From Acidiflorens sp963841945 (GTDB lineage Bacteria > Acidobacteriota > Terriglobia > Terriglobales > Acidobacteriaceae): a DNA stretch of 64,000 nt. Where the stretch lies: positions 177,045 to 241,044 of the forward strand of contig CAWJFC010000015.1 of assembly GCA_963841945.1 (NCBI GenBank). Direction: 5' to 3'. Shown one piece after another: positions 25,310 through 34,182 of the stretch (position 1 is its first letter; every line of letters starts with the position of its first letter). Under the pieces are notes generated by a model. The model did not search any database and had not been told where the DNA came from. It was given only the letters and a program-made list of their open reading frames with translations. Position numbers and translations under genes: made by a program.

Positions 25310-25771
25310 CTAGTCCTCGCGCAACTTTGACGGAATCGCTTTTGGGTTTTCTGGATCGAGCCCTGCCGCCGTCATGATCGCGCGGCCCAGCTCTTCCGGC
25401 GTAACCAAGAAGTCGGACGATGCGGATCTGGCGGGCGCCGGAATCGACTCTTCGGGATCAGGCGCCACAAAACGGTAGCCGCGACCGACCACCGTCTGCA
25501 GATATCGCGGTTCGCCAGCGTCGTCGCCGAGCGCCCGGCGAATCTTGCGGATTGCGGTGTTGATGCCTTGATCGACATCGACAAACACATCCTTGCTCCA
25601 CAGCGCTGCGGCAATCTGCTCCCGGGTCACGAGTTGGCCTTTATTTTCCACCAGGAACATCAGGAGTTGGAGCGGCAGCCCTTCCAGGCGCAGTGGCTTG
25701 CCTTGGCAAGAGAGCTGAAAGCGGGCAAAGTCGAGTTGAAACTCGCCAAAGCAGAACTTCTTGTCGGACAC
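25310..25771 (-). CDS. Winged-helix (OmpR/CadC-type) DNA-binding protein
   Basis: A 153-residue protein. Residues 1-103 form an OmpR/PhoB-type winged helix: FGEFQLDFARFQLSCQGKP, LPLQLLMFLVENKGQLVTRE, INTAIRKIRRALGDD, then YLQTVVGRGYRFVAP. There is no receiver domain and no membrane helix; the last 50 residues are Pro/Ser-rich without a clear domain. In acidobacteria this wing is usually fused to TPR or WD40-like repeats; here it stands alone. The target is unknown. Confidence 0.8.
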   Translation of the reverse strand: MSDKKFCFGEFQLDFARFQLSCQGKPLRLEGLPLQLLMFLVENKGQLVTREQIAAALWSKDVFVDVDQGINTAIRKIRRALGDDAGEPRYLQTVVGRGYRFVAPDPEESIPAPARSASSDFLVTPEELGRAIMTAAGLDPENPKAIPSKLRED

Positions 25772-26189
25772 TGCAGCACTCCCCTGCGCGGTTTCTAGAG
25801 GTGAAACGGGTATTTGAGATTTTGGTATGGCGGGATGGACGTGTCAAGCGGAGCTGCGAGGTCGAGGTCACCGGTCACAGTCACAGGTCGCACATGAAAA
25901 AGCCTAAAGCTGAACGGCACACATTGAGCCCGTGGACCTTGATCCCGATAGCGCCCCAAGCTTATGGCCTCTGACTCGGCGACCCCTGACTACCGACCGG
26001 TGATCTGTGACCTGTTTTTTCCCTTCAGATCAATTCATCTCGCTTCAGACCGCCTCCATGGACCTTTTAGGGAAGCGGAGGCATTATGGGCTCACTTGCA
26101 CGGTTTGCCCATCGGCTCCTTGTAAGAGTTCGGTGGGACCAGTAAGTGGGAGGTTCGGGAGACGGGGAAGGCTCCAGAACCTCCCAATT
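25772..26189. other. Gap rich in inverted repeats, no confident gene
   Basis: This stretch between the winged-helix gene and the sensor kinase has no convincing coding sequence apart from the small frame that follows. It contains GGTCACCGGTCACAGTCACA-like text at 25866-25885 and its partial complement (ACCGGTGATCTGTGACC) at 25996-26012, the latter followed by TTTTTT, plus the perfect 10-bp inverted repeat at 26147-26186. Mosaic repeats of this kind recur in the window. Confidence 0.5.
26147..26186 (-). repeat. Perfect inverted repeat after a small frame
   Basis: TGGGAGGTTC (26147-26156) and GAACCTCCCA (26177-26186), 20-base spacer. On the minus strand it begins four bases after the stop of the 62-codon frame described next, as a terminator would, but lacks a T-run. 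Confidence 0.45.
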
Positions 26190-26378
26190 CTAAAAAGGGT
26201 TTGGGCACGTCCAATTTCCGCAGTTTTCGCCCGCCAGACACAGCCGCCAGTTTTCCTCGATATATCCATCCAACTCCCAAGCCCACTTCCCTTTCCAGCC
26301 ATGGTCTGAGAGATCCAGAGCATCTCGTTCATCCGTAAAGCCATACGACACATTCCAAATATCATAGCCAGCGCACAC
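26190..26378 (-). CDS. Small Trp-rich unknown protein (doubtful)
   Basis: A 62-residue frame beginning with GTG, unusually rich in Trp (seven) and Cys (four): examples are HGWKGKWAWELDGYIEENW and GENCGNWTCPNPF. Acidic and amphipathic, with no signal peptide. The text looks protein-like rather than random and a hairpin follows its stop at once, but I see no clear ribosome-binding site and recognise no family. It could be a remnant of a longer gene. Confidence 0.25.
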   Translation of the reverse strand: MCAGYDIWNVSYGFTDERDALDLSDHGWKGKWAWELDGYIEENWRLCLAGENCGNWTCPNPF

Positions 26379-26542
26379 GCAAATCCGTATAATGGGCGGA
26401 AGTTATTCGTGGCGCAGCACTTGTGGCAGGTGCAAGAAATTGGACGGTGGCAGTGAAAGTGCTTTCTGAGAGTCGGAGAACTCCGCATTCAGGTGCATCT
26501 AAGCTGGTGCTCGCTGACGCGCTCCTGCTCCCAGCTCAGTCT

Positions 26543-29371
26543 ATGAACCGCGAATTTCAGGCCCGCTTCACGGTAATTGTGCTCGGGCTCTTCACTATCG
26601 CGGCCATCGTATTTGCCGGATTCAACTACAAACAGGAACATCAGACGGCGATTCCCGATGACGGAGTCTGGTGGCTGGAAAAAAGCGGCCAAGTAGTGGC
26701 CGACCGGCTTGACCCGACGGGTCCGGCGGCGCTAGCGGGCGTTCGCCACGGCGATGTCGTGGTCAGCATCAATAATCATCCGGTTACGACTTCGGGCGCC
26801 ATCGAACGGCAACTCTACGATTCGGGCGTATATTCGAAGGCCACCTACTCCTTGCTGCGCGGCGGCGTTCCTTTGGATGTCGAGGTCGTCCTGGTGCCGG
26901 CCGAACGCTCAATGAACGACTGGCTTCGCCTGATCGCGTTGATCTATCTCGGCATCGGGCTGTATGTTTTGTTGCGCCGGTGGACGGCGGTCGGTTCGCT
27001 CCACTTTTACATCTTCTGTCTTGTCTCGTTCATTTTCTATTCGCTCCATTTCACCGGCAAGCTCAACACTTTTGACTGGATTACGTTCTGGTCGAACGAG
27101 GTCGCTTGGCTGCTCCAGCCGGCTTTATTTCTGCATTTCGTGCTTACCTTTCCGGAGCGGCGACCGTTCATCGGTAAGCATCGCTGGTCAATCGCCGCGC
27201 TCTATGTTCCCGGCGTGGTGCTGCTCGCTGTGCAGATTATTACGCTGCAATTCTTCGCCGCCAGCGCGCGCCTGTTGTGGAATTTAAATCGCGTCCATTG
27301 GGCCTATCTGACAGTTTTCTTTGTATCAGCAGCGGTCGTTTTGTGGCGCAACTACCGGCAGGCCGCCACGCCGATCCTGCGTCAGCAGTTGAAGTGGATC
27401 ATGCGCGGGACGGTGCTGGCGATTACGCCCTTCACCGTGTTCTACGTGCTGCCCTATTTGTTTGGCATGATGCCGTCGCCGGCGATGAAGGTCACAGTGC
27501 TTTCGCTCGGCCTGCTGCCGCTGACGTTTGGCTATGCCATCGTCCGCTACCGGTTGATGGACGTCGACCTGATCTTCAAGCGCGGCATGGCCTACACGCT
27601 GGCTGCCGCGGCAATTGCCGGCGGATATTTTGCGGTCGTCGGCGGCATCGCCGAACTCGTACATACTCGCGTGCCAAGCGCCGGACCGCTCGGCCTGATG
27701 GTCGCAATCGTCGTCACGGCGCTCCTCTTCGATCCGGTGCGCAAGTTCATTCAGGAGAAGCTCGACCAGTTCTTCTACCGCACTCGCTACGACTACCGGC
27801 GAACGCTAGTGGAATTCGGCCGCGAGCTGAGTTCCGAGACCGATCTGGACAAGATGCTGTCATCACTGGTCGACAGACTATCGCACACGCTGATGGTCGA
27901 TCGCCTCGCCATCTTCCTCGGCAACGCGGACTCGTCTCGATTCGAACTGGCGAAGGCATTTGGGTTGGGCGCAGTCGGTGGAGTGGATCTGAGCTTCCTA
28001 GCGAAGCCGCGGGTGGAAGACGCGGCCGGCCACATCTTTTTCGAGAACACACGCCAGTTGCCGCGCGAAAATCAGGCCGCGCGGGAGGCGATCTCGCGCC
28101 TCGACCTGAACTATTACATTCCCTGCCACGCGCGACAGAAGACAATTGCGTTCCTCGGCCTCGGCAAGACCATGGAAGGCGACTTCCTGACCAGCGAAGA
28201 CGTCGAACTGCTCGAAACGCTCGCGGGATACATTGCGATTGCCATTCAGAATGCCCGCCTCTACGCGTCGCTGGAGCAGAAGGTCACCGAGTACGAGCGT
28301 CTGAAGGATTTCAACGAGAACATTGTTGAGTCGATCAACGTCGGCGTGCTCGCCGTCGACCTCCAAGACCGCATTGAGTCCTGGAACTCGCAGATGGAAG
28401 TCATGTACGCCAAGCCGCGCTGGCAGGTCGTAGGGCGCTCGCTCAGTGAGGTACTGCCGGCGTCATTCGTCGAAGAGTTCTACCGGGTGCGGCAGAACCC
28501 CGGCATTCACAATCTTTATAAGTTCCGGCTTGCGACGCCGACGGGTGAGTCGCGCGTGGTGAATGTCGCGATCGCACCGCTGGTGACGCGCAAGTTCAAT
28601 GTGGTCGGGCGGCTCGTCATAATGGACGACATCACCGAACGCATTGAACTTGAAGTGCAGCTCACGCAGGCCGACAAGCTGTCATCGATTGGACTTTTGG
28701 CAGCCGGAGTGGCGCACGAAGTCAACACGCCGCTGGCGGTAATCTCGTCTTACACGCAGATGCTGGCCAAGCAGTTGCAGAGCGATCCGCAGAAAGCCGG
28801 CCTGCTCGACAAGATCACCAAGCAGACCTTCCGCGCCTCGGAGATTGTTAATAACCTTCTGAATTTCTCGCGTACCACCGGCACGGAATTTAACGAGATC
28901 AGCCTGAACAAGGTCATCGCTGATACGCTCGCCCTGCTCGAACACCAGTTCAAGGTCGCTCATGTTCGGGTGCAGACAGATTTGTACGAACAGTTGCCGG
29001 CGATTCAGGGCAACGCTGGCCGTTTGCAACAGGTCTTCCTAAATTTATTCCTGAATGCCAAGGACGCAATGGCGAGCAATGGCGGCGTACTTAACATAGC
29101 TACGCAGAACGGCGAATTCGTTAGCGTGCGCGTCAGCGACACCGGTTCCGGGATCGCGCAGGAACATATTCATCGCATCTACGACCCATTTTTCACGACC
29201 AAGACCACCCCCGCGGAAGGCCAGAATCGCGGCACCGGGCTTGGACTTTCGGTCTCCTACGGAATCATCCAGGAACACGCCGGCCACATTCGCGTGGAGA
29301 GCCGACCCGGAGAAGGAACAACATTCACCCTTGATTTCCCAATGGTCAGGAAGGTAGCTCATGCCGTCTGA
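26543..29371 (+). CDS. PDZ-sensor histidine kinase (GAF, PAS, HisKA, HATPase)
   Basis: A 942-residue membrane kinase. After an N-terminal helix comes a periplasmic PDZ-like domain (about 35-115: GPAALAGVRHGDVVVSINN), a block of six to seven membrane helices (about 125-395), a GAF-like domain (about 425-590), a PAS domain (about 605-720), then HisKA with the phospho-acceptor His725 in GVAHEVNTPLAV. The ATPase domain has the N box (NLFLNAKDAM), G1 (DTGSGI) and G2 (GTGLGLS). A PDZ sensor suggests that it detects exposed protein C-termini in the envelope, but the signal is unknown. ATG 26543 is the first start near the first helix. Its stop overlaps the next gene by 11 bases, so kinase and regulator are translationally coupled. 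Confidence 0.9.
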   Translation: MNREFQARFTVIVLGLFTIAAIVFAGFNYKQEHQTAIPDDGVWWLEKSGQVVADRLDPTGPAALAGVRHGDVVVSINNHPVTTSGAIERQLYDSGVYSKATYSLLRGGVPLDVEVVLVPAERSMNDWLRLIALIYLGIGLYVLLRRWTAVGSLHFYIFCLVSFIFYSLHFTGKLNTFDWITFWSNEVAWLLQPALFLHFVLTFPERRPFIGKHRWSIAALYVPGVVLLAVQIITLQFFAASARLLWNLNRVHWAYLTVFFVSAAVVLWRNYRQAATPILRQQLKWIMRGTVLAITPFTVFYVLPYLFGMMPSPAMKVTVLSLGLLPLTFGYAIVRYRLMDVDLIFKRGMAYTLAAAAIAGGYFAVVGGIAELVHTRVPSAGPLGLMVAIVVTALLFDPVRKFIQEKLDQFFYRTRYDYRRTLVEFGRELSSETDLDKMLSSLVDRLSHTLMVDRLAIFLGNADSSRFELAKAFGLGAVGGVDLSFLAKPRVEDAAGHIFFENTRQLPRENQAAREAISRLDLNYYIPCHARQKTIAFLGLGKTMEGDFLTSEDVELLETLAGYIAIAIQNARLYASLEQKVTEYERLKDFNENIVESINVGVLAVDLQDRIESWNSQMEVMYAKPRWQVVGRSLSEVLPASFVEEFYRVRQNPGIHNLYKFRLATPTGESRVVNVAIAPLVTRKFNVVGRLVIMDDITERIELEVQLTQADKLSSIGLLAAGVAHEVNTPLAVISSYTQMLAKQLQSDPQKAGLLDKITKQTFRASEIVNNLLNFSRTTGTEFNEISLNKVIADTLALLEHQFKVAHVRVQTDLYEQLPAIQGNAGRLQQVFLNLFLNAKDAMASNGGVLNIATQNGEFVSVRVSDTGSGIAQEHIHRIYDPFFTTKTTPAEGQNRGTGLGLSVSYGIIQEHAGHIRVESRPGEGTTFTLDFPMVRKVAHAV

Positions 29372-30842
29372 AGTCGCAGTCATGCCGCGCCGTTACACCC
29401 CCGAAGGTTCATCGCAAAACATGGGGCAAGGCTCCGGGCAGGGCGCCGGAAAAATTCTCATCATCGATGACGAACTCGCCATTCGCGAGTCCCTCGAGAC
29501 CCTTCTGTCACTCGAAGGCTATGACGTCACGGTCGCGGGAAGCGCGCGCGAGGGCATGGGACAGATCGGCGAGCGCACCTTTGACGTTGTGCTTCTCGAC
29601 CTCGCCCTTCCCGACAAAAGCGGGATGGATTTGCTGCCCGAGATTCGCGCCCTGCATCCCGAGCAAGCGGTGATCATGATTACGGCTTACGGTACGGTGG
29701 AAAACGCCGTGTCCGCCATGCAGTCGGGCGCCACAAATTTCATCCAGAAGCCGTGGGATAACGAAAAGCTCCTCGCCGACGTGCGCAGCGCCGTAGCGCG
29801 GCAAAAAGCCGAAGAAGAGAATATCCAGCTCAAGCGTGCGCTCAAGCAGCGCTACAACTTTGAAAATATCGTCGGTAAGAGCGAGCCGATGCTGAAGATA
29901 TTCGACCTGGTCGCTCAGGTCGCGCCCAGCCGCTCCACGGTACTGCTGCAAGGCGAGAGCGGCACGGGCAAAGAGCTGATCGCGAAGGCGATTCACTTGA
30001 ACTCGCCGCGCCGCGACCGGTCGTTCGTGCCGGTCAATTCCGGCTCCACGCCGCCGGACCTGCTGGAATCGACTTTATTCGGCCACGTCAAAGGGGCATT
30101 CACCAGCGCTGTCGCATCCAAGAAAGGCCTCTTCGAGGTTGCTGACCGAGGCACACTTTTTCTTGACGAAATCGGCACCATGAGCATGGACACGCAATCA
30201 AAGATTCTCCGCGTGCTCCAGGATAAAAAGTTCATGCACCTCGGCGGCGTGCAGGAGTTGCAAGCCGATGTGCGCATCATCGCTGCCACCAACGTCGATC
30301 TGCGGCAGATGGTGCGCGAGGGAAAATTCCGCGAAGATTTGTTCTACCGGCTGAACGTAATCACGCTTGACCTGCCGCCATTGCGCCAGCGTAGAGAGGA
30401 TATTCCGCTGCTGGTCGATCATTTCCTCAAGAAGTATTCGGAAGAGAACGAACTCTCGCGCCGCCACATGAGTACGGAAGCGCTGCGCCCACTGGTCGGC
30501 TATTCGTGGCCCGGCAACGTCCGTGAACTCGAAAACACCATCGAACGCGCTGTGGTCCTGTCATCCGACTCGATGATCGGAATCGATCTGCTCCCCGATC
30601 ACATCGCGGGCCGGGGTGACACGGTTCCGCGGGTCGAGGCGAATACAGGCGCTACTCTATTCAGCATCATGGAAGACTGCGAGCGCCGCATCATCATTGA
30701 CATGCTGGAAAAATGCGGCTGGAACCAGACCGAGGCGGCCGAGCGTTTCCACGTTCCACTGTCAACCCTGAATCAGAAGATCAAGCGCCTGGCCATCGAG
30801 ATCAAGAAAAAGAATAACCATCGGGACGAGCGGGCGATTTAG
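29361..30842 (+). CDS. NtrC-family sigma-54-type response regulator
   Basis: A 493-residue regulator. The receiver domain has the acidic pair DD36-37, phospho-acceptor Asp80 (VVLLDLALP) and the Thr in MITAYG. The AAA+ domain has Walker A GESGTGKE near 198, a GAFTGA-loop variant GAFTSA near 245 and Walker B LFLDEIG. A Fis-type helix-turn-helix ends it (EAAERFHVPLSTLNQKIKRL). Such proteins remodel sigma-54 RNA polymerase after phosphorylation. The change of the second Gly to Ser in the sigma-54-contacting loop is unusual. A 30-residue Gly/Ser-rich extension precedes the receiver. It is coupled to the PDZ kinase gene before it. Confidence 0.9.
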   Translation: MPSEVAVMPRRYTPEGSSQNMGQGSGQGAGKILIIDDELAIRESLETLLSLEGYDVTVAGSAREGMGQIGERTFDVVLLDLALPDKSGMDLLPEIRALHPEQAVIMITAYGTVENAVSAMQSGATNFIQKPWDNEKLLADVRSAVARQKAEEENIQLKRALKQRYNFENIVGKSEPMLKIFDLVAQVAPSRSTVLLQGESGTGKELIAKAIHLNSPRRDRSFVPVNSGSTPPDLLESTLFGHVKGAFTSAVASKKGLFEVADRGTLFLDEIGTMSMDTQSKILRVLQDKKFMHLGGVQELQADVRIIAATNVDLRQMVREGKFREDLFYRLNVITLDLPPLRQRREDIPLLVDHFLKKYSEENELSRRHMSTEALRPLVGYSWPGNVRELENTIERAVVLSSDSMIGIDLLPDHIAGRGDTVPRVEANTGATLFSIMEDCERRIIIDMLEKCGWNQTEAAERFHVPLSTLNQKIKRLAIEIKKKNNHRDERAI

Positions 30843-30850
30843 TATCAGGC

Positions 30851-30970
30851 CGATCGGGTGATCGGTCCATCGGACGACTTGAAAATCCTTAGAGCAGCGC
30901 CTGATTCTCCAATGAACAAATCAGGCTGGCTTCATATGACCCGACGAGCCGATCCCCCGATGACCCGATC
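30851..30970. repeat. ATCGGGTGATCGG-type repeat region
   Basis: CGATCGGGTGATCGG at 30851-30865 and GATCCCCCGATGACCCGATC at 30951-30970 are related, oppositely oriented units. The 13-mer ATCGGGTGATCGG is found again at 34063-34075. The 172-base gap between the response regulator and mlaE therefore consists largely of repeat text; a TATAGT near 30982 might serve the mlaE promoter. Confidence 0.5.
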
Positions 30971-31014
30971 CCTCAGCTCTGCTATAGTTCCGAGAATAGT
31001 TTTCTCGTTCACCC

Positions 31015-31809
31015 ATGGCGCTTGAACTCGAACTAACTTCACCTATCGATTTCGCCAAAGATTTCGTGCTGTCGGTGCAGGAGTACATCCGGCTGTCAGC
31101 GCAATCGGTCGCGAACTTCTTCCGCCGCCCACTCTACATGGGAGACATGCTCCAGCAGGCCGACCTGATCGGTTTCGGCTCGCTGCCCATCGTCGTGCTG
31201 ACCGGCCTTTCCGTGGGCGCGCTGCTCGCTTTGAATTCGGCCAGTACGCTCCAGCGTTTCGGTGGCGTCACGCTGATCGGCCAACTCGTTTCGCTCGGCA
31301 TGGTAACTGAGCTCGGCCCGCTTATCACCGGCCTGATGGTCGCAGGCCGCAACGCCTCCGGCATGGCCAGCGAACTCGGCTCCATGATCGTAACCGAGCA
31401 GATCGACGCCATGCGCGCGCTCGGCACCGACCCCACCAAAAAACTCATCACTCCCCGCGTCGGCGCGACCGCCTTCATGCTGTTTTTCCTTACGATCATC
31501 GCCGACCTGCTCGGCCTGGCCGGCGGTTGGGCCGTCGCGCATCTTCTTTTTGGACTCGATTCAAATCAATACTGGACGACCGCCTGGCAGATTCTGGTTT
31601 TCCGCGATGTGTTCAGCGGCCTGCTCAAGCCGGTGCTCTTCGGCTTCATCATTGCGACCGTCGGCTGCTACTACGGAATGTCGACGCGCGGCGGCACGCA
31701 GGGTGTGGGACGCTCGACCACGCAAGCGGTGGTCGCCTCATCCGTGCTGATTCTGGTCGTCGATTTCTTTGTCACTAAACTGATTTTTGCAATCTTCGGT
31801 GTGCGGTAG
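31015..31809 (+). CDS. mlaE: MlaE/YrbE-type ABC transporter permease
   Basis: A 264-residue permease of the MlaE family. Features: LPIVVLTGLSVGALLALNSA, the conserved ELGPLITGLMVAGRNASGMASELG segment, EQIDAMRALGTDP, and four to five membrane helices. MlaE with MlaF moves phospholipids between outer and inner membranes (or sterol/lipid import in Mce systems). The ATPase gene follows 17 bases later. The substrate-binding MlaD/MCE protein is not adjacent. Confidence 0.88.
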   Translation: MALELELTSPIDFAKDFVLSVQEYIRLSAQSVANFFRRPLYMGDMLQQADLIGFGSLPIVVLTGLSVGALLALNSASTLQRFGGVTLIGQLVSLGMVTELGPLITGLMVAGRNASGMASELGSMIVTEQIDAMRALGTDPTKKLITPRVGATAFMLFFLTIIADLLGLAGGWAVAHLLFGLDSNQYWTTAWQILVFRDVFSGLLKPVLFGFIIATVGCYYGMSTRGGTQGVGRSTTQAVVASSVLILVVDFFVTKLIFAIFGVR

Positions 31810-31826
31810 TGGGTGCCCGGTAACAC

Positions 31827-32672
31827 ATGTCGACTCCTGTTCTACCCATCGAACAATCCGTGGCGGCTACCGGCGACAAGTCTGGCTACGCCATCGAATT
31901 CGAAAATGTCTGTCTCGCCTTCGACGAAAAGGTCGTGCTCGACGGCATCTCGTTTCGCCTGCAGCATGGCGAGACCAAGGCGCTGTTCGGCGTAGCGGGC
32001 TCGGGCAAGAGCGTTCTGCTCAAGCTGGCTATCGGTTTGATGCGGCCCGATAGCGGGCGCATCACTGTGCTCGGCGAAGACGTCACGGCCATGAGCGAAC
32101 AGGAACTCTTCAAGCTGCGCGGACGCGTGGGCATCGTGTTTCAGGAAAGCGCGCTTTTCGATTCGCTCAAGGTTTGGGAGAACGTTGCGTTCCGCCTGAT
32201 GGAAGAAAAAATCCCCTTCGACGAGGTCGAACGCAGGGTGCGCGAGTCGCTGCGATTCGTCGAACTCGAACGCACGTATGACATGTTTCCCTCAGAGCTA
32301 TCTGGCGGCATGCGTCGGCGGGTAGCCATTGCGCGCGCAATCATCTCGCATCCCGAGGTAATTCTCTATGACTCGCCGACCGGCGGCCTCGATCCCGTAA
32401 CCTCGAACACGATCGTCGAACTGATCATGAAGCAGCGCGACGTCTACAAAACCAGCGCGCTGCTCGTGACGCATCGTCTGCAGGACGCCTTCACCATGGC
32501 CAGCCATGAATTCGATTTGAAATCGAACAAGATGGTACCGATTCCCAAAGGCGAGCGCGGCCAGGTCCAGATGAGTTTTCTTATTCTGCGCGAGGGCAAA
32601 ATAATTTTCGACGGCGACGCGCACGAACTGGCCACCTCGCGCGACGAGTACATCCGCGAATACATCTCATAA
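31827..32672 (+). CDS. mlaF: MlaF-type ABC transporter ATPase
   Basis: A 281-residue ATP-binding subunit. Walker A is GVAGSGKSVLL near residue 53, signature LSGGMRRRVAIARAI near 155, Walker B VILYDSP followed by GGLDPV, and the switch His in VTHRLQDA. The Q-loop (VFQESALFDSLKV) is typical of MlaF. It pairs with the permease encoded just upstream to energise lipid transport. The coding end is separated by eight bases from a large inverted repeat that lies between it and dinB. Confidence 0.88.
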   Translation: MSTPVLPIEQSVAATGDKSGYAIEFENVCLAFDEKVVLDGISFRLQHGETKALFGVAGSGKSVLLKLAIGLMRPDSGRITVLGEDVTAMSEQELFKLRGRVGIVFQESALFDSLKVWENVAFRLMEEKIPFDEVERRVRESLRFVELERTYDMFPSELSGGMRRRVAIARAIISHPEVILYDSPTGGLDPVTSNTIVELIMKQRDVYKTSALLVTHRLQDAFTMASHEFDLKSNKMVPIPKGERGQVQMSFLILREGKIIFDGDAHELATSRDEYIREYIS

Positions 32673-32680
32673 GGCTCAAT

Positions 32681-32759
32681 TCACCACGGAGTCACAGAGC
32701 CACAGAGAAAGCAAAAGTCCCTACTCGCCTTTCTCTGTGCTTCTGTGACTCTGTGGTGA
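32681..32759. repeat. Long imperfect inverted repeat between mlaF and dinB
   Basis: The arms are 31 bases (32681-32711 and 32729-32759) and match at 28 of 31 positions; the core reads TCACAGAG... CTCTGTGA. This is the ACCACGGAGTCACAGAG type of repeat common between genes in several phyla. It could act as a two-way terminator for the convergent genes, and it supplies the last residues and stop codon of dinB. Confidence 0.8.
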
Positions 32760-34064
32760 GATTGGCTTCTTGCGCGACTCCTTCGCTGGCGCCTCACCCG
32801 GCAGTCCCACCGGATTCTCGTGGGTCCGCTCGCGGAAGCCGCCTTTCATACCGGTAGCCAGGCCAATGGTCGACTCGCCGAATTTATCGCGCAGATGATC
32901 TGCCGCCGCAAGCACTTTCTGCCAACGATCATTTCTCGGAGGTCCATCGCGCGCCGGCTCCAGTAGTTCAAGCTGGCCCGGAGATGCCTTGGGATCGTCT
33001 TCGAAGTTCGACGTCTGCACGCCCAGCAACCGCACCGGTGCGCCTTTCCTCCAGTTCCGTAAGAATAGCCGCCGCACGTGCTCGAAAATTTCGCGGTCGA
33101 TCTGCGTTGGCCGATCCAGCGATTGTGCGCGTGTAATCGTTGTGAAATCCTTGTAGCGCAGCTTGAGTTGAATGGTGAGCGCAAAATATCCGTCCTCACG
33201 CAATCGGCGCCCCACCATTTCGCTCAAGCGCATCAATGTCGACTGCAATCGCTCCAGGTCGCCGGTATCTTCATCGAATGTGTGTTCATGACTGATAGAC
33301 TTCGGATCGGTGCGCTCGCCGACCGCCGCGTCAAACCAGCCGCCAGCATCTTCTCCGCGCGACTTGCCTGCGAGCGCGAGGCCCCACTTGCCAAATCGTT
33401 CATCCAACTCTTTCTCGTCTAACTTCGCCAGATCGCCAATTTGCCGGATCCCCATGTCGTGCAGATTTTTTTCCATCACCTTGCCGACTCCGGGGATGTC
33501 GCCGACATCAAGGGGCGCCAGAAATTTCGCCTCTTCGCCCGGCAGCGCCCAAAGCACGCCGTTCGGCTTCGCTTTTGCTGATGAGATCTTCGCAACCAGC
33601 CGGGACGTGCCGATACCAATTGAACAGTTGAGCTGAGTTTTTGATTTCATCTCGCCGTGCAGACGATGCGCCGAGCGCAGTGGCGGCCCGTGCAAGCGCT
33701 CGGTGCCGGTCATGTCGAGATAGGCCTCATCGACCGACGCCATTTCAACGAGCGGAGAAAAATGTCCCAGCACTTCGTGCACGCGCCCGGAATATTCCCG
33801 ATAACGCTCCGGATGTCCGTTCACGAAAACGGCCTGAGGGCAAAGTTTGGCTGCCGTGCGCAACGGCATAGCGGAATGCACACCAAACGTGCGCGCCGCG
33901 TATGAAGCCGCTGAAACCACCCCACGCTCATCGCGCTGTCCGCCAACCACGACAGGCTTGCCCTTCAGCGACGGATCGTAAAGCTCTTCGACTGACACGA
34001 AGAACGCATCCATGTCGACATGGAAGATGGTGCGCGGATTCAGGGCGTCAGATGATTGGGCCAT
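32721..34064 (-). CDS. dinB: DNA polymerase IV (Y-family translesion polymerase)
   Basis: A 447-residue Y-family polymerase. Catalytic elements: HVDMDAFFVSVEE with Asp17, and ASVDEAYLDMTG. Also KPVVVGG, the steric and fingers region (YAARTFGVHSAMPL), helix-hairpin-helix (DIPGVGKVMEKNL) and the little-finger domain. DinB copies past DNA damage with low fidelity. The length exceeds the usual 350-400 residues because of a C-terminal tail (about residues 395-447), the end of which (PQSHRSTEKGE) is read from the inverted repeat at 32681. The start codon also lies in repeat text (34061-34075), without an obvious ribosome-binding site. Confidence 0.92.
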   Translation of the reverse strand: MAQSSDALNPRTIFHVDMDAFFVSVEELYDPSLKGKPVVVGGQRDERGVVSAASYAARTFGVHSAMPLRTAAKLCPQAVFVNGHPERYREYSGRVHEVLGHFSPLVEMASVDEAYLDMTGTERLHGPPLRSAHRLHGEMKSKTQLNCSIGIGTSRLVAKISSAKAKPNGVLWALPGEEAKFLAPLDVGDIPGVGKVMEKNLHDMGIRQIGDLAKLDEKELDERFGKWGLALAGKSRGEDAGGWFDAAVGERTDPKSISHEHTFDEDTGDLERLQSTLMRLSEMVGRRLREDGYFALTIQLKLRYKDFTTITRAQSLDRPTQIDREIFEHVRRLFLRNWRKGAPVRLLGVQTSNFEDDPKASPGQLELLEPARDGPPRNDRWQKVLAAADHLRDKFGESTIGLATGMKGGFRERTHENPVGLPGEAPAKESRKKPISPQSHRSTEKGE

Positions 34065-34075
34065 CGGGTGATCGG
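34061..34075. repeat. ATCGGGTGATCGG repeat copy at the dinB start
   Basis: CCATCGGGTGATCGG covers the dinB start codon (complement of 34062-34064) and matches the repeat at 30853-30865 in 13 consecutive bases. Confidence 0.6.
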
Positions 34076-34182
34076 ACCCGGCAAATGAGATAGAACCTTC
34101 GCCGAAGTTTCGCCTGCCGAATCGATTCTAACTCAGACTCTGGCGCCGACGCCCCGCACATCTCGTCGAGGGTTCACCCGTG

